A DNA stretch of 16,379 nucleotides from an uncultured Collinsella sp. (GCA_902478825.1 CABSMK010000021.1:1-16379), one strand, 5' to 3'; positions 1-7,847 are shown, counted from the stretch's first letter. Numbers and translations are program-made. The notes: generated by a model not told the origin, from the letters alone.

Positions 1-8
1 AGAGACAG
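1..8. other. Residual Tn5/Nextera mosaic-end adapter
   Basis: The first eight bases, AGAGACAG, equal the last eight bases of the Tn5 mosaic end used in Nextera libraries. The pheS reading frame resumes cleanly at GGT ATC ACC (Gly-Ile-Thr) just after them, as expected for PheS. Alone an 8-base match would be weak, but the other end of the window carries the full 19-base reverse-complement mosaic end, so both ends are most simply adapter left in the assembly. Confidence 0.8.
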
Positions 9-374
9 GGTATCACCTTTGGCGATCTTAAGGGCACGCTCGACTACTTTGTTAAGTGCATGTTTGGCGAGGATCGCAAGACGCGCTATCGCCCGCACTT
101 CTTCCCCTTCACCGAGCCTTCCTGCGAGGTGGACGTGAGCTGCCACGTGTGCGGCGGCAAGGGCTGCAACTTCTGCAAGCACAGCGGCTGGATCGAGATC
201 CTGGGCTGCGGCATGGTCGACCCCAACGTCCTGATCAACTGCGGCATCGACCCCGAGAAGTACACCGGCTTCGCCTTTGGTATTGGCGCCGAGCGCGTCG
301 CGGCACTGCGCTACGACCTGCCCGACCTGCGCACGTTGATGACTGGTGACATGAGGTTCTTGAACCAGTTCTAG
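3..374 (+). CDS. pheS: Phenylalanyl-tRNA synthetase alpha subunit, 3' fragment
   Basis: This is the C-terminal part (about 120 residues) of the catalytic alpha chain of the alpha2-beta2 class II enzyme that charges tRNA-Phe in the cytoplasm. Visible landmarks are the conserved FFPFTEPSCEVDV stretch, a C-x2-C-x4-C-x2-C cluster as seen in many Gram-positive PheS, the WIEILG-GMV block (here GCGMV, where GAGMV is usual), the motif 3 segment GFAFGIGAERVAALRY with its Arg, and the typical ending MRFLNQF before TAG. The N-terminal two thirds are missing because the contig starts here; the first two codons in frame (AGA CAG) are adapter-derived. pheT follows 63 bp downstream, the normal pheST operon order. 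Confidence 0.96.
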   Translation, partial: RQGITFGDLKGTLDYFVKCMFGEDRKTRYRPHFFPFTEPSCEVDVSCHVCGGKGCNFCKHSGWIEILGCGMVDPNVLINCGIDPEKYTGFAFGIGAERVAALRYDLPDLRTLMTGDMRFLNQF

Positions 375-437
375 AACGCTTTCTTCTTAGTTGTAGTTTC
401 CGGCTCAAAGCCGCATTTATGAAAGGAGACCAGTTAG

Positions 438-2891
438 ATGCGCGTTTCTTACGACTGGCTCAAGACCATGATCGATATTCCGGAGGATCCCAAGACCCTT
501 TCGGACGAATATATCCGTACCGGCACCGAGGTCGAGGCGATCGACACCGTGGGCGAGTCCTTCGACCACGTGGTGACTGCCAAGGTGCTCACCAAGACCC
601 CGCACCCCGATAGCGACCACATGTATGTGTGCTCGGTCGACGTGGGTGACAAGAACCTCGACGCCGACGGCAATCCCGCTCCGCTGCAGATCGTCTGCGG
701 CGCGCAGAACTTCGAGGCCGGCGACCACATCGTCACGGCCATGATTGGCGCCGTGCTTCCCGGCGACGTCAAGATCAAGAAGAGCAAGCTTCGCGGCGTC
801 GTGTCCATGGGCATGAACTGCTCCGCGCGCGAGCTCGGCCTGGGCGGCGACCACTCCGGCATTATGATCCTGCCCGAGGATACGCCCTGCGGCATGCCGT
901 TTGCCGAGTATGTGGGCTCGAGCGACACCGTGCTCGACTGCGAGATCACGCCCAACCGCCCCGACTGCCTGTCCATGATTGGCATGGCCCGCGAGACCGG
1001 CGCCATTTTCAATCGCGATTTCCACGTTGAGCTGCCCGCCATCAAGGCGGAGACCGGCCGCGCGACCGACGACGAGCTTTCGGTTGAGATTGCCGACGAA
1101 GGCCTGTGCGACCGCTACGTCGCCCGCATCGTGCGCAACGTGAAGGTCGGCCCGTCGCCCGACTGGATGGTCAAGCGCCTCAACGCCTTGGGCGTGCGCC
1201 CGCACAACAACATCGTCGACATCACCAACTATGTGATGATGCTCACCGGTCAGCCGCTGCACGCCTTTGACCTGTCTACCTTTGCCGAGCGCGATGGCCA
1301 TCGCCGCGTGGTGGTTCGCGCCGCCCAGCAGGACGAGAAGTTCACGACCCTTGACGGCGAGGAGCGTACGCTCGACGCCGGCATGGGCCTTATCACCGAC
1401 GGCGAGCGCCCCGTGGCGTTGGCCGGCGTTATGGGCGGCATGGATTCCGAGATCGAGGACGACACCGTCGACGTGATGGTCGAGAGCGCCTGCTTCAACG
1501 CCGGTCGCACCTCGCACACCAGCCGTGATCTGTCGCTGATCTCCGACGCCTCCATTCGCTTTGAGCGCCAGGTCGACGAGACTGGCTGCGTGGATGTCGC
1601 CAACGTTACCTGTGCGCTGATCGAGGAGATTGCCGGCGGCGAGGTTGCTCCCGGCTATGTCGACGTTTTCCCCGCGCCCAAGACCATCGACAGCATCAAG
1701 CTGCGCCTGGCCCGCGTGCACGCCATTTGCGGTGCCGATATCGAGTCCGACTTTATCGAGCGTTCGCTCACCCGCCTGGGCTGCACCGTCGAGCGCGACG
1801 GCGAGGACTTTATGGTCACGCCGCCGAGCTTCCGTCCCGACCTGCCGCGTGAGATCGACCTGATCGAGGAGGTCCTGCGCCTGTGGGGCATGGGTAGCGT
1901 CACGGCGACCATTCCGGCTGCCAAGAACCACATCGGCGGTCTGACGCGCGAGCAGAAGCTTACCCGCAAGGTTGGCGAGATCCTGCGCGCCTGTGGCCTC
2001 AACGAGACCACGACCTTTGGCTTTGCCGCCCCGGGCGACCTGGAGAAGATTGGCATGTCCACCGAGGGCCGCGGCTGCCCCGTGGTGCTCATGAACCCGC
2101 TGGTAGCTGAGCAGACCGAGATGCGTCGTTCGCTGCTGCCGGGTCTGCTGCAGTCCGTGGCCTACAACGAGGCGCACGGTACGCCCAACGTACACCTGTA
2201 CGAGGTCGGCAGCCTGTTCCACGGTCGCGAGAATGCCAGCCTGCCCAAGGAGACCAAGTCCGTGGCGGGTGTGCTCTCGGGCCAGTGGAGCGAGCAGTCC
2301 TGGAGCATGAAGTACCGCAAGTTGCGCTTCTTCTTTGGCAAGGGCATCGTCGAGGAGTTGCTCGCCCAGCTGCGCATCGAGAAGGTTCGCTTCCGTCCCG
2401 TCGAGGGCGAGGGCTATGCCTTCCTGCAGCCGGGTCGTGCTGCCGAGGTGCTCTCGGGCGGTACCGTGCTGGGCTGGGTTGGCGAGATCCACCCCGAGGC
2501 GCGCGAGGCTATGGGCATTGACGAGGTCGTCGTTGCCTTTGAGCTCGATCTGGACAAGCTGATCAAGGGCGCCCGCAACCAGGAGAACTACCGCGAGTTC
2601 TCGCAGTACCCTGCCGTTGAGCACGATCTGGCTATCGTGGTCGACAACACCGTGACCTGCGAGGATCTTGAGCGCCGCATTACCAGCGCCGGCGGCAAGC
2701 TGCTCGAGGGCGTGCGCCTGTTCGACGTCTACCGCGATCCCATCCGCATCGGAGCAGGCAAGAAGTCCATGGCCTTTGCGCTTACGTATCGCTCCGACGA
2801 CCACACGCTCACCAGCGAAGAGGTCGAAAAGGCGCACCAGAAGATCGTTACCAAGGTGTGCAAGGGCGTAAACGGCGAGGTCCGCGGCTAG
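438..2891 (+). CDS. pheT: Phenylalanyl-tRNA synthetase beta subunit
   Basis: 817 residues, the usual length for bacterial PheT. The beta chain pairs with PheS, recognises tRNA-Phe and edits mischarged Tyr-tRNA. Domains read in order: MRVSYDWLK start; EMAP/OB-type tRNA-binding domain at about 45-155 (VVTAKVLTKTPHPDSDHMYVCSVDVG); B3/B4 editing domain at about 210-390, with the preceding block CEITPNRPDCLS; B5 domain at about 410-480; catalytic-like core around 490-700; and a C-terminal ferredoxin-fold anticodon-binding domain (FSQYPAVEHDLAIVVD to the end). The ATG is set by an AGGAG ribosome site at 424-428. The frame is intact, and an intrinsic terminator lies about 110 bp downstream at 3000-3034, so pheST looks like a closed operon. 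Confidence 0.98.
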   Translation: MRVSYDWLKTMIDIPEDPKTLSDEYIRTGTEVEAIDTVGESFDHVVTAKVLTKTPHPDSDHMYVCSVDVGDKNLDADGNPAPLQIVCGAQNFEAGDHIVTAMIGAVLPGDVKIKKSKLRGVVSMGMNCSARELGLGGDHSGIMILPEDTPCGMPFAEYVGSSDTVLDCEITPNRPDCLSMIGMARETGAIFNRDFHVELPAIKAETGRATDDELSVEIADEGLCDRYVARIVRNVKVGPSPDWMVKRLNALGVRPHNNIVDITNYVMMLTGQPLHAFDLSTFAERDGHRRVVVRAAQQDEKFTTLDGEERTLDAGMGLITDGERPVALAGVMGGMDSEIEDDTVDVMVESACFNAGRTSHTSRDLSLISDASIRFERQVDETGCVDVANVTCALIEEIAGGEVAPGYVDVFPAPKTIDSIKLRLARVHAICGADIESDFIERSLTRLGCTVERDGEDFMVTPPSFRPDLPREIDLIEEVLRLWGMGSVTATIPAAKNHIGGLTREQKLTRKVGEILRACGLNETTTFGFAAPGDLEKIGMSTEGRGCPVVLMNPLVAEQTEMRRSLLPGLLQSVAYNEAHGTPNVHLYEVGSLFHGRENASLPKETKSVAGVLSGQWSEQSWSMKYRKLRFFFGKGIVEELLAQLRIEKVRFRPVEGEGYAFLQPGRAAEVLSGGTVLGWVGEIHPEAREAMGIDEVVVAFELDLDKLIKGARNQENYREFSQYPAVEHDLAIVVDNTVTCEDLERRITSAGGKLLEGVRLFDVYRDPIRIGAGKKSMAFALTYRSDDHTLTSEEVEKAHQKIVTKVCKGVNGEVRG

Positions 2892-2999
2892 GTCTTGCGC
2901 TGGGGTATGGGTCAGCGGTGGCTGCTGCCGAATCCTACGTGACTGCTATGGCCGGTATAAGGCGCTGCTGAGCCTGCATATATGACACGCGCATTACAT

Positions 3000-3034
3000 A
3001 ACGGCGTGCTGCTTTGTCGGCAGTGCGCCGTTTT
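3000..3034 (+). terminator. Intrinsic terminator of pheST
   Basis: Left arm 3000-3012 (AACGGCGTGCTGC) pairs with right arm 3020-3032 (GCAGTGCGCCGTT) over 13 positions, two of them G-U wobbles, around a seven-base loop (TTTGTCG), and ends in TTTT at 3031-3034. The T tract is short, but position and stem are right for ending the pheST transcript. The -35 of the next promoter lies in its loop. Confidence 0.75.
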
Positions 3035-3042
3035 GCTATGAT
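3014..3042 (+). promoter_or_regulatory. Sigma-70-type promoter of the metal importer operon
   Basis: TTGTCG (3014-3019), a 17-base spacer and TATGAT (3037-3042), with an extended -10 TG at 3034-3035. The predicted start is near 3049, just before the palindromic operator at 3053-3080. The -35 sits in the loop of the pheST terminator. Confidence 0.7.
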
Positions 3043-3052
3043 AGCCCGCGGC

Positions 3053-3080
3053 GTGTTACGAATCTGACAATACGTAACAC
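3053..3080. promoter_or_regulatory. Palindromic operator, NikR-type
   Basis: GTGTTACG (3053-3060) and CGTAACAC (3073-3080) are perfect inverted repeats separated by 12 bases. Written as half-sites this is GTGTTAC-N14-GTAACAC, the form I recall being described for NikR operators in metal-reducing deltaproteobacteria (GTGTTAC-N13/14-GTAACAC). It lies immediately after the predicted transcription start of the importer operon, a position where a bound repressor would block transcription. The palindrome is seen directly; assignment to NikR rests on motif recall and on the metal-transporter context. No nikR gene is in the window. Confidence 0.7.
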
Positions 3081-3137
3081 TGGCAAGGTGATTCAAGCGG
3101 CGTTGCAATTCCGTGCGCCGATAACCGGGAGGCGTAC

Positions 3138-4220
3138 ATGCACATTCCAGATAATTATCTGTCCCCGCAGACCGATGCCGTCATGGCGGTGGCGATGGTG
3201 CCCGTTTGGGTCCATTGCATCAAAAAGGTACGCGCCACGCTCGATCGCGAGCACATGGCTTTCCTGGGCATCTGCGCTGCGTTCTCCTTCTTGCTCATGA
3301 TGTTCAACGTGCCGCTGCCTGGCGGCACCACAGGCCACGCCGTCGGCGGCGCGCTCATTGCGCTGCTGCTAGGCCCCGAGGCCGCGGCTATTGCTGTCTC
3401 GGTCGCGCTGGCGCTGCAGGCGCTGCTGTTTGGCGACGGCGGCATCCTGTCCTTTGGTGCCAACTGCTTTAACATGGCCTTCGTGCTGCCGTTTGCCGCT
3501 GCTATCGTGTTCCGTGCGCTCAACAGCCGTTTGCACGACAAGAGCTGGGGCACCTCGGTTTCGGCCATCGTAAGCGGCTGGGTCGGTCTGTGCCTGGCGG
3601 CCCTGTGCGCGGCAATCGAGTTTGGTATTCAGCCGATGCTCTTCACCAACGCCTCGGGTGCTCCGCTGTACTGCCCCTTCCCGTTGTCCGTGGCCATTCC
3701 GGCCATGTTGATCCCGCATATGCTGGTTGCCGGCGTGGTCGAGGGCGTGACGACTGCCGCGATCTACGGCTTTATCAAGAAGACGGCGCCGGGCGTTATC
3801 GTCGGGCCCGAGGCCGTCGATGGCCAGCTTGCCGGCGATGGTACTGCCAAGAATACTTCCCTGATTCCCACGCTCATCCTGGTTGCCGTGCTTGTCGTGG
3901 CTACGCCGCTCGGCTTGCTTGCCACCGGTGACGCATGGGGCGAGTGGGACGCTGAGGGCGCCGCGACTGCCGTTCAGGAGGCTGGTGACGACAGTCTGCA
4001 CGCTTCGGTCGGCCTCGATACTCCGACCTTTGCCGACGCTCTGCCTACGGGTGATTACCTGCAGGCCTATTCCGAGGAACAGGGTCTTGGCTTTGTCGGT
4101 CAGGCTGCCATGTATATCCTGTCCGGCGTGATTGGCGTGGCGGTGCTCACCATCGCATTCCGTCTGATCTCGCTGACGGTTAAGGAAAGCGGTGCTCATG
4201 GCAATAGCCGAGCTGCCTAG
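3138..4220 (+). CDS. cbiM: ECF metal importer substrate-binding membrane subunit (CbiM/NikM, with C-terminal extension)
   Basis: 360 residues, longer than a plain CbiM of about 220. Residues 1-220 are CbiM/NikM: the protein starts MHIPDNYLSP, where the N-terminal Met-His is the metal-binding signature, and carries His67 in GGTTGHAVGG. Met1, His2 and His67 are the nickel ligands known from the NikM2 structure, and all three positions match here. Hydrophobic segments fill the protein, as expected for the S component. The C-terminal part (about 240-360) holds two membrane segments around ATPLGLLATGDAWGEWD, resembling the fused NikN-like extension of NikM proteins. An SD sequence GGGAGG at 3127-3132 sets the ATG. 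The gene overlaps cbiQ. Nickel is favoured over cobalt only because of the NikR-like operator upstream; the family alone does not decide. Confidence 0.9.
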   Translation: MHIPDNYLSPQTDAVMAVAMVPVWVHCIKKVRATLDREHMAFLGICAAFSFLLMMFNVPLPGGTTGHAVGGALIALLLGPEAAAIAVSVALALQALLFGDGGILSFGANCFNMAFVLPFAAAIVFRALNSRLHDKSWGTSVSAIVSGWVGLCLAALCAAIEFGIQPMLFTNASGAPLYCPFPLSVAIPAMLIPHMLVAGVVEGVTTAAIYGFIKKTAPGVIVGPEAVDGQLAGDGTAKNTSLIPTLILVAVLVVATPLGLLATGDAWGEWDAEGAATAVQEAGDDSLHASVGLDTPTFADALPTGDYLQAYSEEQGLGFVGQAAMYILSGVIGVAVLTIAFRLISLTVKESGAHGNSRAA

Positions 4221-5034
4221 CTGGCTTGCGGTCGAGCAGCGTTACGAGCCCGTGGGGGCTCGGCATCGTGTGATGCAAAAGAACGTCCTGCACCTGGCGA
4301 GCCTGCTTGAGCGGGTTCGCCTGGGTGGAGGCGCGCACGAGGGCGGGTCGATGGTCGACCACGCCCTTTCTTGCGTTTCGGCTCCGGTGCGCCTGGTGGG
4401 GATGTTCGTCTGCGTCCTGTGCGTGTGTCTGACGCAGAGCCCGCTGTACCTCATGTTGATGGCGGCTATCGCGCTGGTGCTGGTCGCGGTGCGCCCCGCA
4501 CGCGGGCTGCGTGCGACCATTGTACCGGCGCTCGGCGCCACGGGGCTTGCGGTGGTTCTGGCATTGCCTGCCCTGCTGCTGGGCGCGTCTGCCACGGGCG
4601 CCATGCTCAAGATCGCGCTCAAGACCTTCATTAATGTGTCGCTGGTGCTGGGCGTTTCGTGGACGCTTACCTGGAGCCGCATGTCGGCGGCGCTCAAAAT
4701 GCTGCACCTGCCCGACGAGGTCATCTTTACCTTTGATATGGCACTCAAGCATATCGAGGTGCTGGGACGCACGGCGCACGATCTGTGCGAATCGGTCATG
4801 CTGCGCAGCGTTGGCCGTGCGCCTGAGGGATTTTCGCGTACCGATTCGATCGCGGGTATCATGGGCATGACGTTTATCAAGGCGATGGAATGCAGCCGCG
4901 CGATGGACGAGGCCATGCTCTGCCGCGGCTTTGCCGGTGCGTATCCGGCTCCTGCGCGGGGCGGCTTTGGCTGGCGCGATGCGGTCTATGCGGTCGGCGT
5001 GGCGTTGCTCGCCGTGTTGTGTGCGGTACTGTAG
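4198..5034 (+). CDS. cbiQ: ECF metal importer transmembrane coupling subunit (CbiQ/NikQ)
   Basis: About 278 residues. This is the T component that links the metal-binding membrane subunit to the ATPase. Four to five hydrophobic segments are visible (for example 65-100, 105-135 and at the C-terminus). The coupling region contains ALKMLHLPDEVIFTFDMALKHIEVL, typical of CbiQ, and EAMLCRGFAG, corresponding to the conserved Ala-x-x-x-Arg-Gly coupling motif of T components. ATG 4198 is preferred over GTG 4192 because the SD AGGAAAG at 4183-4189 leaves eight bases to the ATG but only two to the GTG. It overlaps the end of cbiM by 23 bases, so the two are probably translationally coupled. Confidence 0.92.
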   Translation: MAIAELPSWLAVEQRYEPVGARHRVMQKNVLHLASLLERVRLGGGAHEGGSMVDHALSCVSAPVRLVGMFVCVLCVCLTQSPLYLMLMAAIALVLVAVRPARGLRATIVPALGATGLAVVLALPALLLGASATGAMLKIALKTFINVSLVLGVSWTLTWSRMSAALKMLHLPDEVIFTFDMALKHIEVLGRTAHDLCESVMLRSVGRAPEGFSRTDSIAGIMGMTFIKAMECSRAMDEAMLCRGFAGAYPAPARGGFGWRDAVYAVGVALLAVLCAVL

Positions 5035-5078
5035 CGCGGGCGGTCTAGCCGTCGATGTGAGTAGGGAAGGGCGACGTT

Positions 5079-5849
5079 TTGACGATCGATATGAATAGTG
5101 CGGCGGGCACGAACGGTGCGGGCGGCGCCGAGGGCGCGCCGCTTATTGAGTTGCGCGACGTGGTGTTCTCCTATGCGGGGCATACGGTTGTCGATGGCGT
5201 GTCGCTGCAGGTCGATCGTGGTGAACTCGTTGCCCTGCTCGGTCCCAACGGCTGCGGTAAGACGACGATTATGCGTCTTATTAACGGCCTTGAACTCGCG
5301 GACGCAGGGGCATTCCTGTTTGACGGGCACGTGGTCGATGCGGCGTATCTAAAGGATTCTGCTGCTGCTCAGAAGTTCCACCAGCGCGTGGGCTTCGTAT
5401 TCCAAAACGCCGATGCCCAGCTGTTCTGCGCCACGGTGGGCGAGGAAGTTGCTTTTGGTCCCGCGCAGATGGGGTTGCCGGCAGACGAGCTCGAGCGCCG
5501 CGTGCGCGATGTCATGGGGCTGTTCCAGGTTGCCGACCTTGCCGACGCCTCTCCCTATCAGCTCTCGGGCGGGCAAAAGAAGCGCGTTGCGCTGGCTGCG
5601 GTGGTGTCGATGAACCCGGATATCTTGGTCCTCGACGAGCCTACCAATGGGCTCGACGAGGATTCATGCGACATCGTGGTCAACTTCTTGCTGGCCTACG
5701 TCGCGGCGGGTAAGACGGTCTTGATGAGCACGCATCACCAGGATTTGGTGCGACGCCTGGGTGCCCGTGCAATCTATATCGATCGATATCACCATGTGGT
5801 CGAGGCACCTTCGCCGTCGTATGGAACTGAAAGCGGTGCGACGGACTAG
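5079..5849 (+). CDS. cbiO: ECF metal importer ATPase (CbiO/NikO)
   Basis: 256 residues, an ABC ATPase powering the importer from the cytoplasmic face. Walker A GPNGCGKTT, Q-loop region GFVFQNADAQLF (the NPDxQ-like form of ECF ATPases), signature LSGGQKKR, Walker B ILVLDEPTNGLD and the switch His in MSTHH are all intact. The TTG at 5079 is the best start: AGGGAAGGG at 5063-5071 gives normal spacing, whereas the next ATG (5091) has no SD. The start is 44 bp after cbiQ in the same direction, so it belongs to the same operon. The first 20 or so residues (Ala/Gly-rich) precede the ABC fold. No convincing terminator follows. Confidence 0.93.
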   Translation: MTIDMNSAAGTNGAGGAEGAPLIELRDVVFSYAGHTVVDGVSLQVDRGELVALLGPNGCGKTTIMRLINGLELADAGAFLFDGHVVDAAYLKDSAAAQKFHQRVGFVFQNADAQLFCATVGEEVAFGPAQMGLPADELERRVRDVMGLFQVADLADASPYQLSGGQKKRVALAAVVSMNPDILVLDEPTNGLDEDSCDIVVNFLLAYVAAGKTVLMSTHHQDLVRRLGARAIYIDRYHHVVEAPSPSYGTESGATD

Positions 5850-5894
5850 TTGCTGCGTAGAGCGTGCGTAGCCGCCCGCGTGGCTTTGGCGTGA

Positions 5895-5903
5895 TGGTAT
5901 AGT
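5895..5903 (+). promoter_or_regulatory. Extended -10 promoter of the phospholipase-like gene
   Basis: TGG followed by TATAGT (5898-5903) forms an extended -10; no good -35 is seen 17 bases upstream. It predicts a start near 5910, leaving a leader of about 19 bases before ATG 5929. That supports 5929 over the upstream in-frame ATG at 5917. Confidence 0.5.
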
Positions 5904-5928
5904 TATCCAGGTTTTTATGGGGGTGGCT

Positions 5929-6777
5929 ATGCCAAGCTGGAACATTCATATCGCTCAGACGGAGCGTTTGCTGGAGCGCACCGGTGCGCTTGCCAATAGC
6001 GTGCGCGATCGCAATGCCTTTTTGTTTGGCTGCGTGGTTCCGGATATCTTCGTGGGCTATATGGTCCCTGGCATCGCCGATCCCATCCCATACCGCATTA
6101 CGCACTTTGCAAAGCCCGAGCCTATCCCTAAGCCGCGCGAGCACGAGTTCTGGGATACCTATGTGGCGCCGCTGCTCAAAGGGGCGCCTGTTGGTACGCC
6201 GGCTGCCGCGACCTCGATTGTCGAGGAGCGCGAGCGACTCAATCGGGTACATTATCCCCAACGCTACAAGGATGCCGAGCCGGTTGCCGGTCCCGGTGCT
6301 AGCGAGCTTTCGCTCGCGCCCGATGACGTGGCGCAGTCGCTGCTCGATCTGACGCTGGGCGTTTGGTCTCACCTCGTGGCCGATACCGTGTGGAATACGC
6401 GCGTGAATCAGTACCTGGAGGCGCACGGCGGCAAGCCGTGCGAGGAATTCCGCATTAAAAAGCAAGGCGACTTTGACTGGTTTGGTAAGACGCTCGGGAT
6501 CGTTTCGATTCCGCGCGCGACCGATCGCCTGTATACTGCGGCGACGCGTTTTGGTCAGTATCCCATCCATAAGGAGTATGTGCTCAAGACCATTGGCGTT
6601 ATGCACGAGATTGTACGCGAAAACCCCGGCGAGCCCGATCATCCGCCGTATCGCTTGCTAACCGAGGAGTTTTTCGATGCAACGTTTACCGAGGTCATCG
6701 AGCTGACCGAGGCGGGCTTTGCGGCTCGCGTTGCCGCTTCTGGCGTCCCCGCAGTCCCTCTGATCGCTAGCTGCTAG
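5929..6777 (+). CDS. Zinc-dependent phospholipase C-like protein
   Basis: About 282 residues, starting MPSWNIHIAQTE. The layout fits the Zn-dependent phospholipase C (Zn_dep_PLPC) family: early Trp4/His7, FLFGCVVPDI with Asp39, RITHF with His59, and a later LGVWSHLVADTVWNT with His148-x3-Asp152, the H-x3-E/D zinc pair of the family. Unlike secreted alpha-toxin-type enzymes there is no signal peptide, so it is probably cytoplasmic; its true substrate is unknown, and many bacterial members are uncharacterised. ATG 5929 is chosen because of GGGGG at 5919-5923 and the promoter position; ATG 5917 would add four residues. The 3' end overlaps the convergent nuclease-like gene by four bases (the two TAG stops share CTAG). 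Confidence 0.75.
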   Translation: MPSWNIHIAQTERLLERTGALANSVRDRNAFLFGCVVPDIFVGYMVPGIADPIPYRITHFAKPEPIPKPREHEFWDTYVAPLLKGAPVGTPAAATSIVEERERLNRVHYPQRYKDAEPVAGPGASELSLAPDDVAQSLLDLTLGVWSHLVADTVWNTRVNQYLEAHGGKPCEEFRIKKQGDFDWFGKTLGIVSIPRATDRLYTAATRFGQYPIHKEYVLKTIGVMHEIVRENPGEPDHPPYRLLTEEFFDATFTEVIELTEAGFAARVAASGVPAVPLIASC

Positions 6778-7847
6778 CCGGCCGGCTTGACGGCGAACAG
6801 TTCACCCCAATTGACCAACAGCTCCCGTCGCAGGGCATCTTCGGTGGTACGTTCCTGATCGTTCTTTTGGATGTAGGGGATCCCTGCCTTTTTATGAATG
6901 AGTTCGGCGATGCTATAAAAGCTCTTCTTGTCCTTGATCTGGTCGTAGGTAATTTGTATGACATCGTAGCCCATGCTGGTGAGCGCGGTGGTGCGCTCGG
7001 CATCGGAGAGGCTTGCGGCTTCGCCATCGTGGGCGGAGCGGCCTTGACATTCCAAGATGACGCCTGTGCTGTCGGTGCTGCTCTCTATGAGGATATCGGC
7101 GTAACAGCAGGTTTTGTCATACAGTGAGCGCGCGGCGTCGCTGAGTGGGATGCGCACGTTGTTTGCGATGTTGATGCCCTGGCCGCCCTCGTCGCGGGGG
7201 AGCGAGATAAGCATGGAGGTCTGTACTTCGAAGGGCGAGGCGGCCTGCCCCGTCACGTGCTCGGCCGCCCAGCGCAGTTGTTTGACGCCGCGCAGGCCTG
7301 CGGCTTGCTTGGCGAACGCGGCGATATCCGTTGCGGTAAGAAGCGGCGTGCGCTTCCACAAGTTGGTGTCATTGCCCTTGGTGTCGTTAACTCGTTCCCA
7401 GCCGCAGTTGGGTGGAATGAACTTAAGCGAAATAGCTTCATCGAGTTGTTGTTGCGTTCGCTCGCAGGGCTTAAACACTGCAAAGGAGCCGCACATCTCG
7501 TAGCACGCCATGAGTAACTGGTTGCGTGAGACCTGCGTGGCAAGGCTGAGCAGCGTGAACTCCGGTGAAGTGACATCAAATCCATGTTCAGTCTGTCTAA
7601 ACGACCCAGGAGGCGGCTCTTGGGTTAGCAGACGGCTATGAAATAGCTTTCCGTTCGCGCGCTGTTTCCTTTCACTCACGGATCTCCAAACTGGTGTGCC
7701 GAGCAAGTCTTTAAATACCGGTTGTTTTGAGTAATGCACCAAGCGATGGTCATGGTCGGGCGGCAGGATTGCCGGATAGAGTCCCAGTATTTGGGGCGGG
7801 ATGCGATAGTACTGAAAAGCCGTAGGTCCGCAGGCAAGAAATGACAT
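6774..7847 (-). CDS. Putative PD-(D/E)XK-like (Vsr/DUF559-type) nuclease-fold protein
   Basis: 357 residues, no assigned gene name. The C-terminal part (about 205-320) looks like a Vsr/DUF559-type restriction-endonuclease-like fold: SPFEVQTSMLISLPRDEGGQG (207-223), an Asp in CCYADILIE (D251), ILECQGRSAH with E266-x-Q268 where E-x-K is canonical, then SDAERTTALTSMGYDVIQITYDQI (282-304). The N-terminal part (DVTSPEFTLLSLATQ at about 91-105, then YEMCGSFAVF) resembles the region before the nuclease domain in actinobacterial proteins of this kind that are sometimes annotated as AbiEi-like. Function is not known; defence or DNA repair is possible. There is no SD before the ATG and no strong promoter. 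Upstream lies a gene-free region with an inverted repeat. Fold assignment is by eye; the Gln in place of Lys leaves catalysis uncertain. Confidence 0.6.
   Translation of the reverse strand: MSFLACGPTAFQYYRIPPQILGLYPAILPPDHDHRLVHYSKQPVFKDLLGTPVWRSVSERKQRANGKLFHSRLLTQEPPPGSFRQTEHGFDVTSPEFTLLSLATQVSRNQLLMACYEMCGSFAVFKPCERTQQQLDEAISLKFIPPNCGWERVNDTKGNDTNLWKRTPLLTATDIAAFAKQAAGLRGVKQLRWAAEHVTGQAASPFEVQTSMLISLPRDEGGQGINIANNVRIPLSDAARSLYDKTCCYADILIESSTDSTGVILECQGRSAHDGEAASLSDAERTTALTSMGYDVIQITYDQIKDKKSFYSIAELIHKKAGIPYIQKNDQERTTEDALRRELLVNWGELFAVKPAG

Noticed and set aside
417..2837. An 806-codon minus-strand open frame antisense to pheT
   Set aside because: It is a mirror of pheT codon bias in GC-rich DNA. 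The protein is low-complexity (Leu/Ala/Gly/His/Asp-rich), has no recognisable domain, and the plus strand is a canonical PheT.
5917..5928. Upstream in-frame ATG as the start of the phospholipase-like gene
   Set aside because: It would leave only about seven bases of leader after the extended -10 and has a poor ribosome site; the family-like start MPSWNIH fits ATG 5929.
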